This document shows, one piece after another, positions 51,585 to 60,365 of a stretch of 64,000 bases of DNA. The DNA lies in NCBI GenBank assembly GCA_019638805.1, contig JAHBTA010000001.1:558001-622000 (forward strand), given 5' to 3'. Position 1 is the first letter of the stretch. Every line of letters starts with the position of its first letter. Below the pieces are notes generated by a model. It was given only the letters and a program-made list of their open reading frames with translations, was not told the origin of the DNA and did not search any database. Source of the DNA: Microbacteriaceae bacterium (GTDB lineage: Bacteria > Actinomycetota > Actinomycetes > Actinomycetales > Microbacteriaceae). The position numbers were made by a program, and so were the translations under genes.

Positions 51585-52628
51585 ATGAGCGAGACAGACG
51601 AGCGGGCCATGCGCCGCGCGCTCGAGCTCGCCGCGCGCGGTCCGCTCACGGGGGGCAACCCGCAGGTGGGCGCGGTGCTCATCGACGACACCGGCGCGAT
51701 CGTCGCCGAAGGCTGGCACCGCGGCGCGGGCACCCCGCACGCCGAGGTCGACGCGCTGCTGCGGCTGGCCGAACTCGGCCGGCAGCGCACCGACGGCGGC
51801 CCCGACGCCTCGGGTCTCACCGCGGTCGTGACCCTCGAGCCGTGCGACCACACCGGCCGCACCGGGCCGTGCAGCGTCGCGCTCATCGAGGCGGGCGTCG
51901 AGCGCGTGGTCTACGCGCTGGCCGACCCCGACCCGCACGCCGCGGGCGGCGGTGCCCGGCTCCGCGGCGCGGGCATCCCGGTGACCGAGGGCGTGCTCGC
52001 CGCCGACGCCGCAGAGCTTCTGCGCGTCTGGCTCACCACCATCCGCCGCGGCCGGCCGTGGGTCACCGTCAAGTGGGCGGCCACCCTGGACGGTCGGGTG
52101 GCAGCCGCCGACGGCACGAGCCAGTGGATCACCGGCACCGCAGCGCGCCAGCGCGTGCACGAGCAGCGCGCCGAGAACGACGCGATCCTGACCGGCACCG
52201 GCACGGTCCTGGCCGACGACCCGAGCCTCACGGCGCGCGGCGACGCGGGCGAGCTGCTGCCCCACCAGCCGGTCCCCGTGGTCATGGGCGAGCGGACGAT
52301 CCCGCCGGACGCCGCCCTGCGCCGTCACCCGGCGGGCATCATCGAGACCGGCACCCGCGACCTGGATGCGGTGCTGCGCGATCTGTCGACCCGCGGCATC
52401 CGACGGGTCCTCGTCGAAGCCGGCCCCGGACTCGTCACGGCCGTCGTGGCCGGAGGCTTCGCCGACGAGTTCGCCGTGTATCTCGCGCCGACCCTGCTGG
52501 GGGGTGACCGGCTCGCGATCGGCGATCTCGGCATCCCGACCCTGGCCGACGCGCGGCAGCTGCGCATCACGGGCATCGAGCAGCTGGGCGAGGACGTCCT
52601 GATCATGGCCGAACCGAGGGAGGACTGA
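51585..52628 (+). CDS. ribD: Riboflavin biosynthesis deaminase/reductase
   Basis: A 347-residue bifunctional enzyme. The N-terminal deaminase (residues 8-150) carries zinc motifs GTPHAEVDALL and LEPCDHTGRTGPCSVAL; the C-terminal reductase begins RPWVTVKWAATLDGRVAAADGTSQWITG. It performs two steps of riboflavin synthesis on the pyrimidine intermediate. First gene after the FMN riboswitch. Its stop and the ribE start share one base (TGATG). Confidence 0.95.
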   Translation: MSETDERAMRRALELAARGPLTGGNPQVGAVLIDDTGAIVAEGWHRGAGTPHAEVDALLRLAELGRQRTDGGPDASGLTAVVTLEPCDHTGRTGPCSVALIEAGVERVVYALADPDPHAAGGGARLRGAGIPVTEGVLAADAAELLRVWLTTIRRGRPWVTVKWAATLDGRVAAADGTSQWITGTAARQRVHEQRAENDAILTGTGTVLADDPSLTARGDAGELLPHQPVPVVMGERTIPPDAALRRHPAGIIETGTRDLDAVLRDLSTRGIRRVLVEAGPGLVTAVVAGGFADEFAVYLAPTLLGGDRLAIGDLGIPTLADARQLRITGIEQLGEDVLIMAEPRED

Positions 52629-53227
52629 TGTTCACCGGCATCATCGAGGAGCGCGGCGAGGTGCTCTCCTGGGAACGCGCGGGCGACGCCGGGCGGATCA
52701 CGGTGCGCGGCCCGCTCGCCGTGTCCGACGCGCGGCACGGGGATTCGATCTCGGTTTCGGGCGTCTGCCTGACGGTGGTGGATCGCGGCGACGACTGGTT
52801 CGCGGCCGATGTCATGGGGGTGACGATCGCCATGAGCACGATCGGCGAAACGGCCCCCGGCGACACCGTCAACCTGGAGCGCGCCGCAGCCGTCGGCGAC
52901 CGGCTGGGCGGCCACATCGTGCAGGGGCACATCGACGGCACGAGCACCGTGCTGAGCGTCGTGCCCGAGGAGGGCTGGACGGTCGTGCGGTTCTCGCTCG
53001 ACGCCGAGCACGCGCCGCTCGTCGCCCGCAAGGGCTCGATCGCGGTGGACGGCGTGAGCCTCACGGTCAGCGCGGTGGGCGACGACTGGTTCGAGGTGTC
53101 GCTCATCCCGGAGACCATGACCGCGACGACGCTCGGCGCCCTGGCGCCGGGCGACCGGGTCAACATCGAGACCGACATCCTGGCCAGGCACGCGCTGAGG
53201 ATGCGGGAACTGGAGGAGAACAAGTGA
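52628..53227 (+). CDS. ribE: Riboflavin synthase, alpha chain
   Basis: A 199-residue enzyme made of two similar beta-barrel halves: MFTGIIEERGEVLSWE with GDSISVSGVCLTVVDRGDDWFAADVM in the first and LGGHIVQGHIDGTSTVLSV with GSIAVDGVSLTVSAVGDDWFEVSLIPETM in the second. It dismutates two lumazine molecules to riboflavin. It overlaps ribBA by four bases. Confidence 0.95.
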   Translation: MFTGIIEERGEVLSWERAGDAGRITVRGPLAVSDARHGDSISVSGVCLTVVDRGDDWFAADVMGVTIAMSTIGETAPGDTVNLERAAAVGDRLGGHIVQGHIDGTSTVLSVVPEEGWTVVRFSLDAEHAPLVARKGSIAVDGVSLTVSAVGDDWFEVSLIPETMTATTLGALAPGDRVNIETDILARHALRMRELEENK

Positions 53228-54507
53228 GCCTGTCCGACATCCCCACGGCGCTGCTCGCGCTGCGCGAGGGCCGGCCGATCATCGTGGCCGACGACGAGGG
53301 GCGAGAGAATGAGGGCGACGTGATCCTCGCGGCGCAGACCGCCTCGCAGGAGGCGGTGGCCTGGATGGTGCGCGTCACTTCCGGCTACCTGTGCGCACCC
53401 ATGACGAACGAGATCGCCGACCGGCTCGGGCTGCCGCTCATGGTGGCCGAGAGCCAGGACCCGCGCGGCACCGCCTACACGATCAGCGTCGACGCGGCCG
53501 ACCGGCTCAGCACGGGCATCAGCGCGTCCGACCGGGCGCACACCCTGCAGGTGCTGGCCGACCCGGCGTCGACGCCCGCGAGCCTGATCCGCCCCGGTCA
53601 CATCCTGCCGCTGCGCGCGGTCGACGGGGGCGTGCGCGAGCGCGACGGCCACACCGAGGCGGCGGTCGACCTGTGCAAGCTCGCGGGGCTGCATCCGGTC
53701 GCGGCGATCGGCGAGATCGTCGACGAGGACGGCGAGATGATGCGCCTGCCCGGCCTCATCGCCATGGGCGAGCGCGACGACGTGCCGGTCATCACGATCG
53801 AGGCGCTGATCCGGTTCATGGAGGAGCGCAAGTGCGAGGCCGACCCGACCGCGCAGATCGAGGTCCCCGAGTTCGAGCGCGTGAGCTTCGAGGTGGAGAC
53901 GCACGTGCCGACCGCGCACGGCCTGTTCCGGGTGCGCGCCTACCGCGACCGCTCCACCGGGGCGGATCACGTGGCCTGGATCGCGGGCGAGCCCCGTGAC
54001 GGCGCCCTGGTGCGCGTGCACTCGGAGTGCCTGACGGGTGAGGCGTTCGGCTCGCAGAAGTGCGAGTGCGGGCCGCAACTGCACTCCGCCCTGGAGACCA
54101 TCCAGGCCGAGGGCGGCGTCGTGATCTACCTGCGCGGCCACGAGGGTCGCGGGATCGGCCTCATCAACAAGCTCAAGGCGTACCGCCTGCAGGAGGACGG
54201 CTTCGACACCCTCGACGCCAACCTGGCGCTCGGCCTGCCCGCCGACGCGCGCGACTACGGTGCGGCCACCGCGATCCTCAAGGACCTCGGCATCTCGAGC
54301 GTTCGGCTGCTCAGCAACAACCCCGAGAAGGCGCGCCAGCTCCAGGAGCGCGGCGTGACCGTGACCGAGCTCGTGCCGCTCGTCGTCGGGGTCGGCGTCT
54401 TCAACGAGGGCTACCTCGATGCCAAGCGCGACCGCATGGGTCACGCGCTCCCCGACCACGAGGCGCTCGACGAGGCGCTTCAATCCTCCCTGGAAGGCAA
54501 CTCATGA
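53224..54507 (+). CDS. ribBA: DHBP synthase / GTP cyclohydrolase II
   Basis: A 427-residue bifunctional enzyme. The N-terminal 3,4-dihydroxy-2-butanone 4-phosphate synthase has the acidic metal loop DDEGRENEGDVILAA, DRLSTGISASDRA and RDGHTEAAVDLCKLAGL. The C-terminal GTP cyclohydrolase II has the zinc-binding SECLTGEAFGSQKCECG and RGHEGRGIGLINKLKAY. It supplies both precursors of the pathway. GTG 53224 overlaps the ribE stop. Confidence 0.95.
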   Translation: MSLSDIPTALLALREGRPIIVADDEGRENEGDVILAAQTASQEAVAWMVRVTSGYLCAPMTNEIADRLGLPLMVAESQDPRGTAYTISVDAADRLSTGISASDRAHTLQVLADPASTPASLIRPGHILPLRAVDGGVRERDGHTEAAVDLCKLAGLHPVAAIGEIVDEDGEMMRLPGLIAMGERDDVPVITIEALIRFMEERKCEADPTAQIEVPEFERVSFEVETHVPTAHGLFRVRAYRDRSTGADHVAWIAGEPRDGALVRVHSECLTGEAFGSQKCECGPQLHSALETIQAEGGVVIYLRGHEGRGIGLINKLKAYRLQEDGFDTLDANLALGLPADARDYGAATAILKDLGISSVRLLSNNPEKARQLQERGVTVTELVPLVVGVGVFNEGYLDAKRDRMGHALPDHEALDEALQSSLEGNS

Positions 54508-54989
54508 GCGGCGACGGCCAGCCCACCGCGGATTCCCTCAGCCTCGACACCGACGGCTCCGGCCTGCGCGTCACGATAGTGTCGGGCCTCTGGCACACCC
54601 GCATCTCGGACGGCCTGCTCGGCGGCGCGCGACGCGTGCTCGACGCCTCGGGCGCCGAGGTCTCGCTCGTGCAGGTGCCGGGCAGCTTCGAGCTGCCGGT
54701 CGCGGCGAAGGCCGCTCTCGAGAACGGGGCGGATGCCGTGGTCGCCCTCGGCGTGATCGTGCGCGGCGAGACCCCGCATTTCGATTACGTCGCGGCGGCC
54801 GCCACCGACGGACTGACGCGCGTCGCGCTGGACACCGGCAAGCCCGTGGGCTTCGGCGTGCTCACGGTCGACGACGAGCAGCAGGGCCTCGACCGCGCCG
54901 GTCTCCCCGACTCGAAGGAGGACGTGGGGGCCCGTGCCGCCGGGGCCGCCCTCGCGATGGCTCACGTGCTCCGTGGCCTGCGCGGCTAG
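54504..54989 (+). CDS. ribH: 6,7-dimethyl-8-ribityllumazine synthase
   Basis: A 161-residue lumazine synthase. VTIVSGLWHTRISDGLLGGA, VQVPGSFELPVAAKAAL, VVALGVIVRGETPHFDYVA with the catalytic His, and PVGFGVLTVDDEQQ are all present. ATG 54504 overlaps the ribBA stop by four bases. It ends the rib operon, and its TAG stop lies within a CTAG shared with the convergent exporter gene. Confidence 0.95.
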   Translation: MSGDGQPTADSLSLDTDGSGLRVTIVSGLWHTRISDGLLGGARRVLDASGAEVSLVQVPGSFELPVAAKAALENGADAVVALGVIVRGETPHFDYVAAAATDGLTRVALDTGKPVGFGVLTVDDEQQGLDRAGLPDSKEDVGARAAGAALAMAHVLRGLRG

Positions 54990-55825
54990 TCCAGGAACAG
55001 CGCCCGCAGGCGCCTCGTCGTGAACGCCAGGCCCACGGCGATCATGACCGCGTAGTACGCCAGGTGCACGAGCATTGCGGGGCCGAGAACCCCGGTGGTG
55101 AGCCCGCGCACCAGCTCGACTCCGTGCCACAGCGGCAGCGCCATGACCGCCCACTGCACGGGCTCCGGGTACACGGCCAGCGGGTAGAACGTGGCCGAGA
55201 GCAGGAACATCGGCAGCAGGAAGAACGTGATCCAGTCCATCTGCTGGAAGGTCTTGAGGTAGCTCGTGATCCCCATGCCCAGGCTCGCGAACCCGAACGC
55301 CACCACCAGGACCGCCGGCAGCGCGAAGACGGCCGTCCACGCCAGGTTCAGCCCGGCGGCTTGCATCACGAGCAGGAACCCCAGCCCGTACGCACCGCCG
55401 CGCAGCAGCGCCAGCACGATCTCCCCCAGTGCCACGTCGAAGGGCCCGAGGCTCGTGGTGAGCATGCCCTCGTAGGTCTTCTGGTAGTTGAGCTTGAAGA
55501 ACACATTCCAGGTGGAGTCGTAGATCGCGCCGTTCATCGCCGACACGGCCAGCAGGGCGGGCGCGATGTACGCGGCGTACGGGATGTCGTTGCCCGCCGC
55601 GTCCTGCACGGTGCCCACGTAGGCACCCAGTCCGACCCCGAGGGAGAGCAGATAGAAGATGGGCTCGACGAAACCGGTGAGCACCACGATCCAGTTCGTG
55701 CTCCGGGTGGCCAGCAGCCCGCGGCCCACGACCGAGCGCGCGTTGCCCGCGTACAGCGCGGCGACACCGTGACCCCGCGACGGTCTCTGAGGTGCGCCGC
55801 GCAGCGACGCGTCGCGCAGCGTCAC
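54986..55825 (-). CDS. ABC-2 type exporter permease (second)
   Basis: A 279-residue permease with six membrane segments after a short N-terminal tail. VEPIFYLLSLGVGLGAYV, YAAYIAPALLAVSAMNGAIYDSTWNVFFKL and the late MDWITFFLLPMFLLSATFYPLAVYPEPVQW are typical of DrrB-like or NodJ-like ABC-2 permeases. GTG 55825 overlaps the stop of the other permease (GTGA). The two permeases and the ATPase at 56646 form one exporter of unknown substrate, of the drug or lipid class. Confidence 0.87.
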   Translation of the reverse strand: MTLRDASLRGAPQRPSRGHGVAALYAGNARSVVGRGLLATRSTNWIVVLTGFVEPIFYLLSLGVGLGAYVGTVQDAAGNDIPYAAYIAPALLAVSAMNGAIYDSTWNVFFKLNYQKTYEGMLTTSLGPFDVALGEIVLALLRGGAYGLGFLLVMQAAGLNLAWTAVFALPAVLVVAFGFASLGMGITSYLKTFQQMDWITFFLLPMFLLSATFYPLAVYPEPVQWAVMALPLWHGVELVRGLTTGVLGPAMLVHLAYYAVMIAVGLAFTTRRLRALFLD

Positions 55826-56649
55826 CGGTCCAGCCTCCTGGTCGCGACGCGCACCGTCAGCCGCCACCCGACGATCGCGAGCACCACGAGATACCCGACA
55901 TGGATGACGGTGAGCCAGATCGGCTCCGTCGCGCCATACGTGAGCTGGCGTCCGAGCTCGGTGCCGTGCCACACCGGGGAGAGCCACCCGATCCACTGCA
56001 GGAACCACGGCAGCTGCTCGAGCGGGAACATGGTGCCGCTGAAGAGCGTGAGCGGCAGCACGATGACCCGGCCGATGACCGCGAACTGCCCCTTGTCTTC
56101 GGTGATCGACGCGGCGTAGGCCATGATCGGGGTCCCGATCGCCAGCCCGGCGAGCACGGAGGTGACCACGACGCCCGCACCCCACGCCGAGGGCGCCGCC
56201 CCGAACAGGGCCATCACGACGTAGTACGCGACCGCCGGGATGGCCATGCGCAACGCCACGAAGAGCACCACCCCGTCGACGATCTGCCGGGCGCTGAGCG
56301 GTGCGGCGTTCATCCCGACGAAGGTGGGGTTCCACTTGAAGCCGAGCATGATCGGGTAGGTGAACTCCATCGCGGCGATGCCGACCACCGACATGCAGAT
56401 GAGCGCGGGCGCCACGAACGTCAGGTAGTCCACGCCGTCGACCCGGCCGGCGTTCGCACTGACCAGGGTGCCGATGCCGATGCCGAACGCGAAGAGGTAG
56501 ATGAACGGGGTGCCGATCGCGGTGGCGACGATCGAGCTGCGGTAGTTGCGCATCACCCGGATCTGGTGCTCGAGCACGTAGAGCGCCCCGAAACGCCGGA
56601 TGCGCGCCGGGTCGATGAGCACGGCCGGGTCGGCGGCGGGGGCGCTCAT
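55822..56649 (-). CDS. ABC-2 type exporter permease (first)
   Basis: A 275-residue permease with six membrane segments. ALYVLEHQIRVMRNYRSSIVATAIGTPFIYLFAFGIGIG opens the fold and VLPLTLFSGTMFPLEQLPWFLQWIGWLSPVWHGTEL is the characteristic late loop. It is similar to the second permease in layout, suggesting old duplication. ATG 56649 overlaps the ATPase stop by four bases. Confidence 0.87.
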   Translation of the reverse strand: MSAPAADPAVLIDPARIRRFGALYVLEHQIRVMRNYRSSIVATAIGTPFIYLFAFGIGIGTLVSANAGRVDGVDYLTFVAPALICMSVVGIAAMEFTYPIMLGFKWNPTFVGMNAAPLSARQIVDGVVLFVALRMAIPAVAYYVVMALFGAAPSAWGAGVVVTSVLAGLAIGTPIMAYAASITEDKGQFAVIGRVIVLPLTLFSGTMFPLEQLPWFLQWIGWLSPVWHGTELGRQLTYGATEPIWLTVIHVGYLVVLAIVGWRLTVRVATRRLDR

Positions 56650-57572
56650 TCGATCAGGCTCCGCCCCGTCAACCGCAGGAAGACGTCCTCCAGCGACGAG
56701 CGCCGCACGAGGCTCGTCATGGGCTGCAGCCCGCGCCGCGTGACCTCTTCGAGCGCCGCCTCGCCGCTGTCGGCGTAGACGAGCACGCGGTCGGGCAGCA
56801 CCTCGAGGCGTCCGATGCCCTCGAGGTCCGCGGCGGCTCCGGCGTTGCGCTCCGACCCGAAGCGCACCTCGAGCACCTCGCGCGTCGAGTGCTCCCGTAT
56901 GAGCGCGGCCGGCGACCCCTCGGCCATGATGCGACCCTTGTCGACCACGATGAGCCGGTCGCACAACTGCTCGGCCTCGTCCATGTAGTGCGTCGTGAGC
57001 ACGAGCGTGGTGCCCTGCTCTTTGAGCCGGAACAGCCGGTCCCACAGGATGTGCCGCGCCTGCGGGTCCAGCCCGGTGGTGGGCTCGTCGAGCAGCAGGA
57101 TGCGGGGGTCGTTGATGAGCGCCCGCGCGATCGTGAGCCGCCGCTTCATCCCCCCGGAGAGGTCATCGACCTTGGACCCCGCCCGGTCGGCGAGCTGTGC
57201 GAACTCGAGCAGCTCGTCGGCGCGACGCCGCAGGTGCCGCAACGGCAGCCCGAAGTAGCGGCCGTAGACGATGAGGTTGTCGCGCACGCGCAACTCGTTG
57301 TCGAGGTTGTCGGCCTGCGGAACCACCCCCAGGCGCGAACGGATCTCCGGCCCGCTGCGATTCGGGTCGAGCCCGAGGATCGCCAGCGACCCGCTCGTGC
57401 GCGTCGACACCGCGCCCACCATGCGCATGGTGGTCGACTTGCCCGCCCCGTTGGGGCCGAGCAGCCCGAACGATTCGCCGGGTGCGACCTCGAACGACAG
57501 TCCGTCGACGGCGGCGAAGTCGCCGTACTTCTTGACCAGATCGGCGGCGACGATCACGGGGGTGGAGGGCAC
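56646..57572 (-). CDS. ABC exporter ATPase (DrrA-like)
   Basis: A 308-residue ATPase. Walker A GPNGAGKSTTMRM is at about residues 38-50, the signature DLSGGMKRRLTIARAL near 141, Walker B RILLLDEPTTGLDPQ follows, and the C-terminal extension of about 80 residues is like that of daunorubicin exporters. It powers the two ABC-2 permeases encoded downstream. GTG 57572 has TAGGCT six bases upstream, so transcription is probably leaderless. Confidence 0.93.
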   Translation of the reverse strand: MPSTPVIVAADLVKKYGDFAAVDGLSFEVAPGESFGLLGPNGAGKSTTMRMVGAVSTRTSGSLAILGLDPNRSGPEIRSRLGVVPQADNLDNELRVRDNLIVYGRYFGLPLRHLRRRADELLEFAQLADRAGSKVDDLSGGMKRRLTIARALINDPRILLLDEPTTGLDPQARHILWDRLFRLKEQGTTLVLTTHYMDEAEQLCDRLIVVDKGRIMAEGSPAALIREHSTREVLEVRFGSERNAGAAADLEGIGRLEVLPDRVLVYADSGEAALEEVTRRGLQPMTSLVRRSSLEDVFLRLTGRSLIE

Positions 57573-57578
57573 CGGGCC

Positions 57579-57584
57579 AGCCTA
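57579..57584 (-). promoter_or_regulatory. -10 box of the exporter ATPase gene
   Basis: TAGGCT on the minus strand, six bases before GTG 57572. Confidence 0.6.
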
Positions 57585-57650
57585 CGGAAACCGGCCGACG
57601 CATCCGTGAATCAGCCGAATCCGCACCTGTCTCCGGGGGCGGGACGACCC

Positions 57651-57656
57651 TAGGCT
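57651..57656 (+). promoter_or_regulatory. -10 box of the lipoprotein gene
   Basis: TAGGCT ends six bases before ATG 57663. Confidence 0.6.
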
Positions 57657-57662
57657 GACGCC

Positions 57663-58490
57663 ATGCGCCCTCGCGTCGTCCTCGCCGCATCCGCCGCCGC
57701 TCTCCTGCTGCCGATGCTCACCGCCTGCGATCCGGGCGGCGACGACTCCCCGCCGGCGAACCCGCCCGGCCAGTCCGGCGGCGACGAAGTACCGCCCCCG
57801 ACGAGCGCCTGGGACGAGGCGCTCACCGAGACGGACGTGCTCGGCTTCCACGCTCTGGCGACCGCCTCGAACGGCGCGGTGCTCGACATCCGGATGATCG
57901 TGCACGCCCCGGAGCCGTTCAGCGCGGACGGCGCCGCCGACGCCTGGGCGCGAACCACGGAGTGGTGCCAGGGCGAGGTCGACGACCAGGTGATCGCCGA
58001 CTGGGGCTACTCGTTCACGACAGTCGACGTGACGGCGCAGACCGTGTCCGGGCAGTGGCCGATGGACACCCCGATCCTCCTGCTGCCGCTGCCGTTCGAG
58101 GACTCGACCATCGCGACCGCGGGCGACGCGATCGTGCAAACCAATGAGCCCGCCCAGTTCGGGCAGGTGGCCGGGCAGGTGCCGCATTGCGCGCAGCCGG
58201 CGCTGCTGATCAAGGCGGGCACCGGATCCATCTACGTCGGCATCCCGGGCGACCTCGACGGCGACGCGAACGGCACGCCCCCGTTCGGCGGCTGGGCCAA
58301 TCGCAAGTACGGCGTCAACGCGAACCAGCCGGGTGACAACCCCGCCTCGCCGGTCACCTTCAGCCAGTGCGAATACGCCGTGACCCAGCTCGGGGGCGAG
58401 CTGGGGGCGCCCACCGCATCCTGGCAGGAGGACTTCCAGAGCGCGTTCTGCGCGGTCGGCGGCGACTCGGTGGGAGTCGACGCCGGATAG
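57663..58490 (+). CDS. Lipoprotein of unknown function
   Basis: A 275-residue exported protein. The signal peptide ends with the lipobox PMLTAC (Cys at residue 22), then a Pro/Gly/Asp-rich linker to about residue 45. The rest is a soluble domain with four Cys residues (in TEWCQGE, VPHCAQP, FSQCEYA and SAFCAVG), which could form two disulfides outside the cell. I do not recognise the family. It is divergent from the DrrA-like exporter and lies 19 bases before the half-size ABC exporter; a link to either is only positional. Confidence 0.75.
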   Translation: MRPRVVLAASAAALLLPMLTACDPGGDDSPPANPPGQSGGDEVPPPTSAWDEALTETDVLGFHALATASNGAVLDIRMIVHAPEPFSADGAADAWARTTEWCQGEVDDQVIADWGYSFTTVDVTAQTVSGQWPMDTPILLLPLPFEDSTIATAGDAIVQTNEPAQFGQVAGQVPHCAQPALLIKAGTGSIYVGIPGDLDGDANGTPPFGGWANRKYGVNANQPGDNPASPVTFSQCEYAVTQLGGELGAPTASWQEDFQSAFCAVGGDSVGVDAG

Positions 58491-58496
58491 CGCACG

Positions 58497-58502
58497 TACG
58501 CT
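58497..58502 (+). promoter_or_regulatory. -10 box of the ABC exporter gene
   Basis: TACGCT ends seven bases before ATG 58510; weaker than the other boxes in this window. Confidence 0.45.
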
Positions 58503-58509
58503 GGAGGCG

Positions 58510-60360
58510 ATGACCGACACCGCATCCCGCCGCCGCACGTCGCGCTTCGGATCCCCCGACGATTCCGGCCCGCGCGGCACCTTCCGCCAACTGCTGCCCT
58601 ACCTCGCCGAGCACCGCCCGGTGCTCGCGGCGGTCATCGCCCTGAGCCTCGCCGGGGCCGCCGCGTCGCTGGCCCAGCCCGTGCTGGTCAGCCAGGTGAT
58701 CAGCGTCGTCGAGTCGGGCGAGCCGCTCGGCGCGCTCGTCTGGCTGCTCGTCGGGCTCGTGGTCGCGGCGGGCCTGCTGAGCGGCCTGCAGCACTACCTG
58801 CTGCAGCGCACCGGCACCTCCGTCGTGCTGTCCGCCCGCCGGCGCCTGGTGGGCCGGATGCTGCGCCTGCCGATCGCCGAGTTCGACCAGCGCCGCACGG
58901 GCGACCTGGTCTCGCGCGTCGGCTCGGACACCACCCTGCTCTACGCCGTCATCACGCAGGGGCTCGTCGACGCGGTCGGCGGGGCCGTGGTCTTCGTCGG
59001 CGCGCTCATCGCGATGCTGCTCATCGATCCGCTACTGCTCGGGCTCACGGTGCTGGTCATCGGGGTCTCGGTGGTGACCGTGGTGGCGCTGTCCGGCCGC
59101 ATCCGCCGCGCCAGCCGGGAGCAGCAGGAGAAGGTGGGCGACCTGGCCGCGGCGGTCGAACGGGTGATCGGCGCGATCCGCACGGTGCGCGCCGCGAACG
59201 CCACCGACCGCGAGCTCGAGGCGGTCGAGGCGGATGCGCGCGGGGCCTGGGCGGCGGGCATCAAGGTCGCGAAGGTCTCGGCCCTCATCGTGCCGATCGC
59301 CGGGATCGCCCTGCAGATCTCGCTGCTCGTGGTGCTCGGAGTCGGGGGCTTCCGGGTCGCCAGCGGCGCCATCACGGTCGCGAACCTGGTGGCGTTCATC
59401 CTGTTCCTGTTCATGCTCATCATGCCGCTGGCCTCCGCCTTCGGCGCGATCACCTCGGTCAACCAGGCGCTCGGCGCTCTCGGCCGCATCGAGGAGATCA
59501 ACGCGATCCCGGGCGAGACCGAGGGCGACGCGGGAGTGGAGCCCGCGGCCCCTGCGGCGACGGATGCGGCGATCGCCTTCGAGGAGGTCCGCTTCCGGTA
59601 CCCGGAGGCGGCCCACAAGACGGAGCGCGAGAAGGCCATCGCGGAGGCGGTGGGCGAGGACGAGGTCGCGCCGGTCGACCGCGAGGTGCTCAAGGGCATC
59701 TCGTTCGAGGTGCCCCGCGGTTCGCGCGTCGCGCTGGTCGGGCCCTCGGGGGCGGGCAAGAGCACGATCCTCTCGCTCATCGAGCGCTTCTACGATCCGA
59801 CGGCGGGCGTCGTCCGGCTCGGCGGTGCGGATGTGCGCTCGCTCCCGCGCGAGGAGCTGCGGGCTCAGCTCGGCTACGTCGAGCAGGACGCCCCGGTGCT
59901 CGCCGGGAGCCTGCGGCAGAACCTCACGCTTGCGAGCCCCGACGCGACGGACGAGCAGTGCATCGCGGTGCTGCGCAGCGTCAACCTGGGCGAGGTGCTC
60001 GACCGCGATCCGGCCGGGCTCGACGCCGCGGTCGGGGAGGACGGCGTCATGCTCTCCGGGGGCGAGCGCCAGCGCCTCGCGATCGCACGGGCCCTGCTCG
60101 CGGCCCCGCCCATCCTGCTGCTGGACGAGGCGACCGCGTCGCTCGACGGGGTCAACGAGCAGCTGCTGCGCGAGGCGATCGACACGGTCGCCGCGGACCG
60201 CACGCTGCTGGTCATCGCGCACCGGCTCTCGACCGTGGTCGACTCGGACCGCATCGTGGTGCTCGACCACGGGCGCGTGGTCGGCGTGGGCACGCATTCC
60301 GAACTCGTGAAGAGCACTCCCCTCTACAAGGAGCTGGCCAAGCACCAGCTGCTGGTCTGA
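58510..60360 (+). CDS. ABC exporter with fused membrane and ATPase domains
   Basis: A 616-residue half transporter. A type 1 exporter membrane domain (about residues 25-325, six segments, EFDQRRTGDLVSRVGSDTTLL in the first cytosolic loop) is followed by an ATPase domain with Walker A GPSGAGKSTILS, LGYVEQDAPVLAGSLRQNL, the signature MLSGGERQRLAIARALL and Walker B PILLLDEATASLD. Charged insert residues at about 365-390 precede the first ATPase strand. It should work as a homodimer. Substrate unknown; a lipid or drug is usual. Confidence 0.92.
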   Translation: MTDTASRRRTSRFGSPDDSGPRGTFRQLLPYLAEHRPVLAAVIALSLAGAAASLAQPVLVSQVISVVESGEPLGALVWLLVGLVVAAGLLSGLQHYLLQRTGTSVVLSARRRLVGRMLRLPIAEFDQRRTGDLVSRVGSDTTLLYAVITQGLVDAVGGAVVFVGALIAMLLIDPLLLGLTVLVIGVSVVTVVALSGRIRRASREQQEKVGDLAAAVERVIGAIRTVRAANATDRELEAVEADARGAWAAGIKVAKVSALIVPIAGIALQISLLVVLGVGGFRVASGAITVANLVAFILFLFMLIMPLASAFGAITSVNQALGALGRIEEINAIPGETEGDAGVEPAAPAATDAAIAFEEVRFRYPEAAHKTEREKAIAEAVGEDEVAPVDREVLKGISFEVPRGSRVALVGPSGAGKSTILSLIERFYDPTAGVVRLGGADVRSLPREELRAQLGYVEQDAPVLAGSLRQNLTLASPDATDEQCIAVLRSVNLGEVLDRDPAGLDAAVGEDGVMLSGGERQRLAIARALLAAPPILLLDEATASLDGVNEQLLREAIDTVAADRTLLVIAHRLSTVVDSDRIVVLDHGRVVGVGTHSELVKSTPLYKELAKHQLLV

Positions 60361-60365
60361 GTCCC

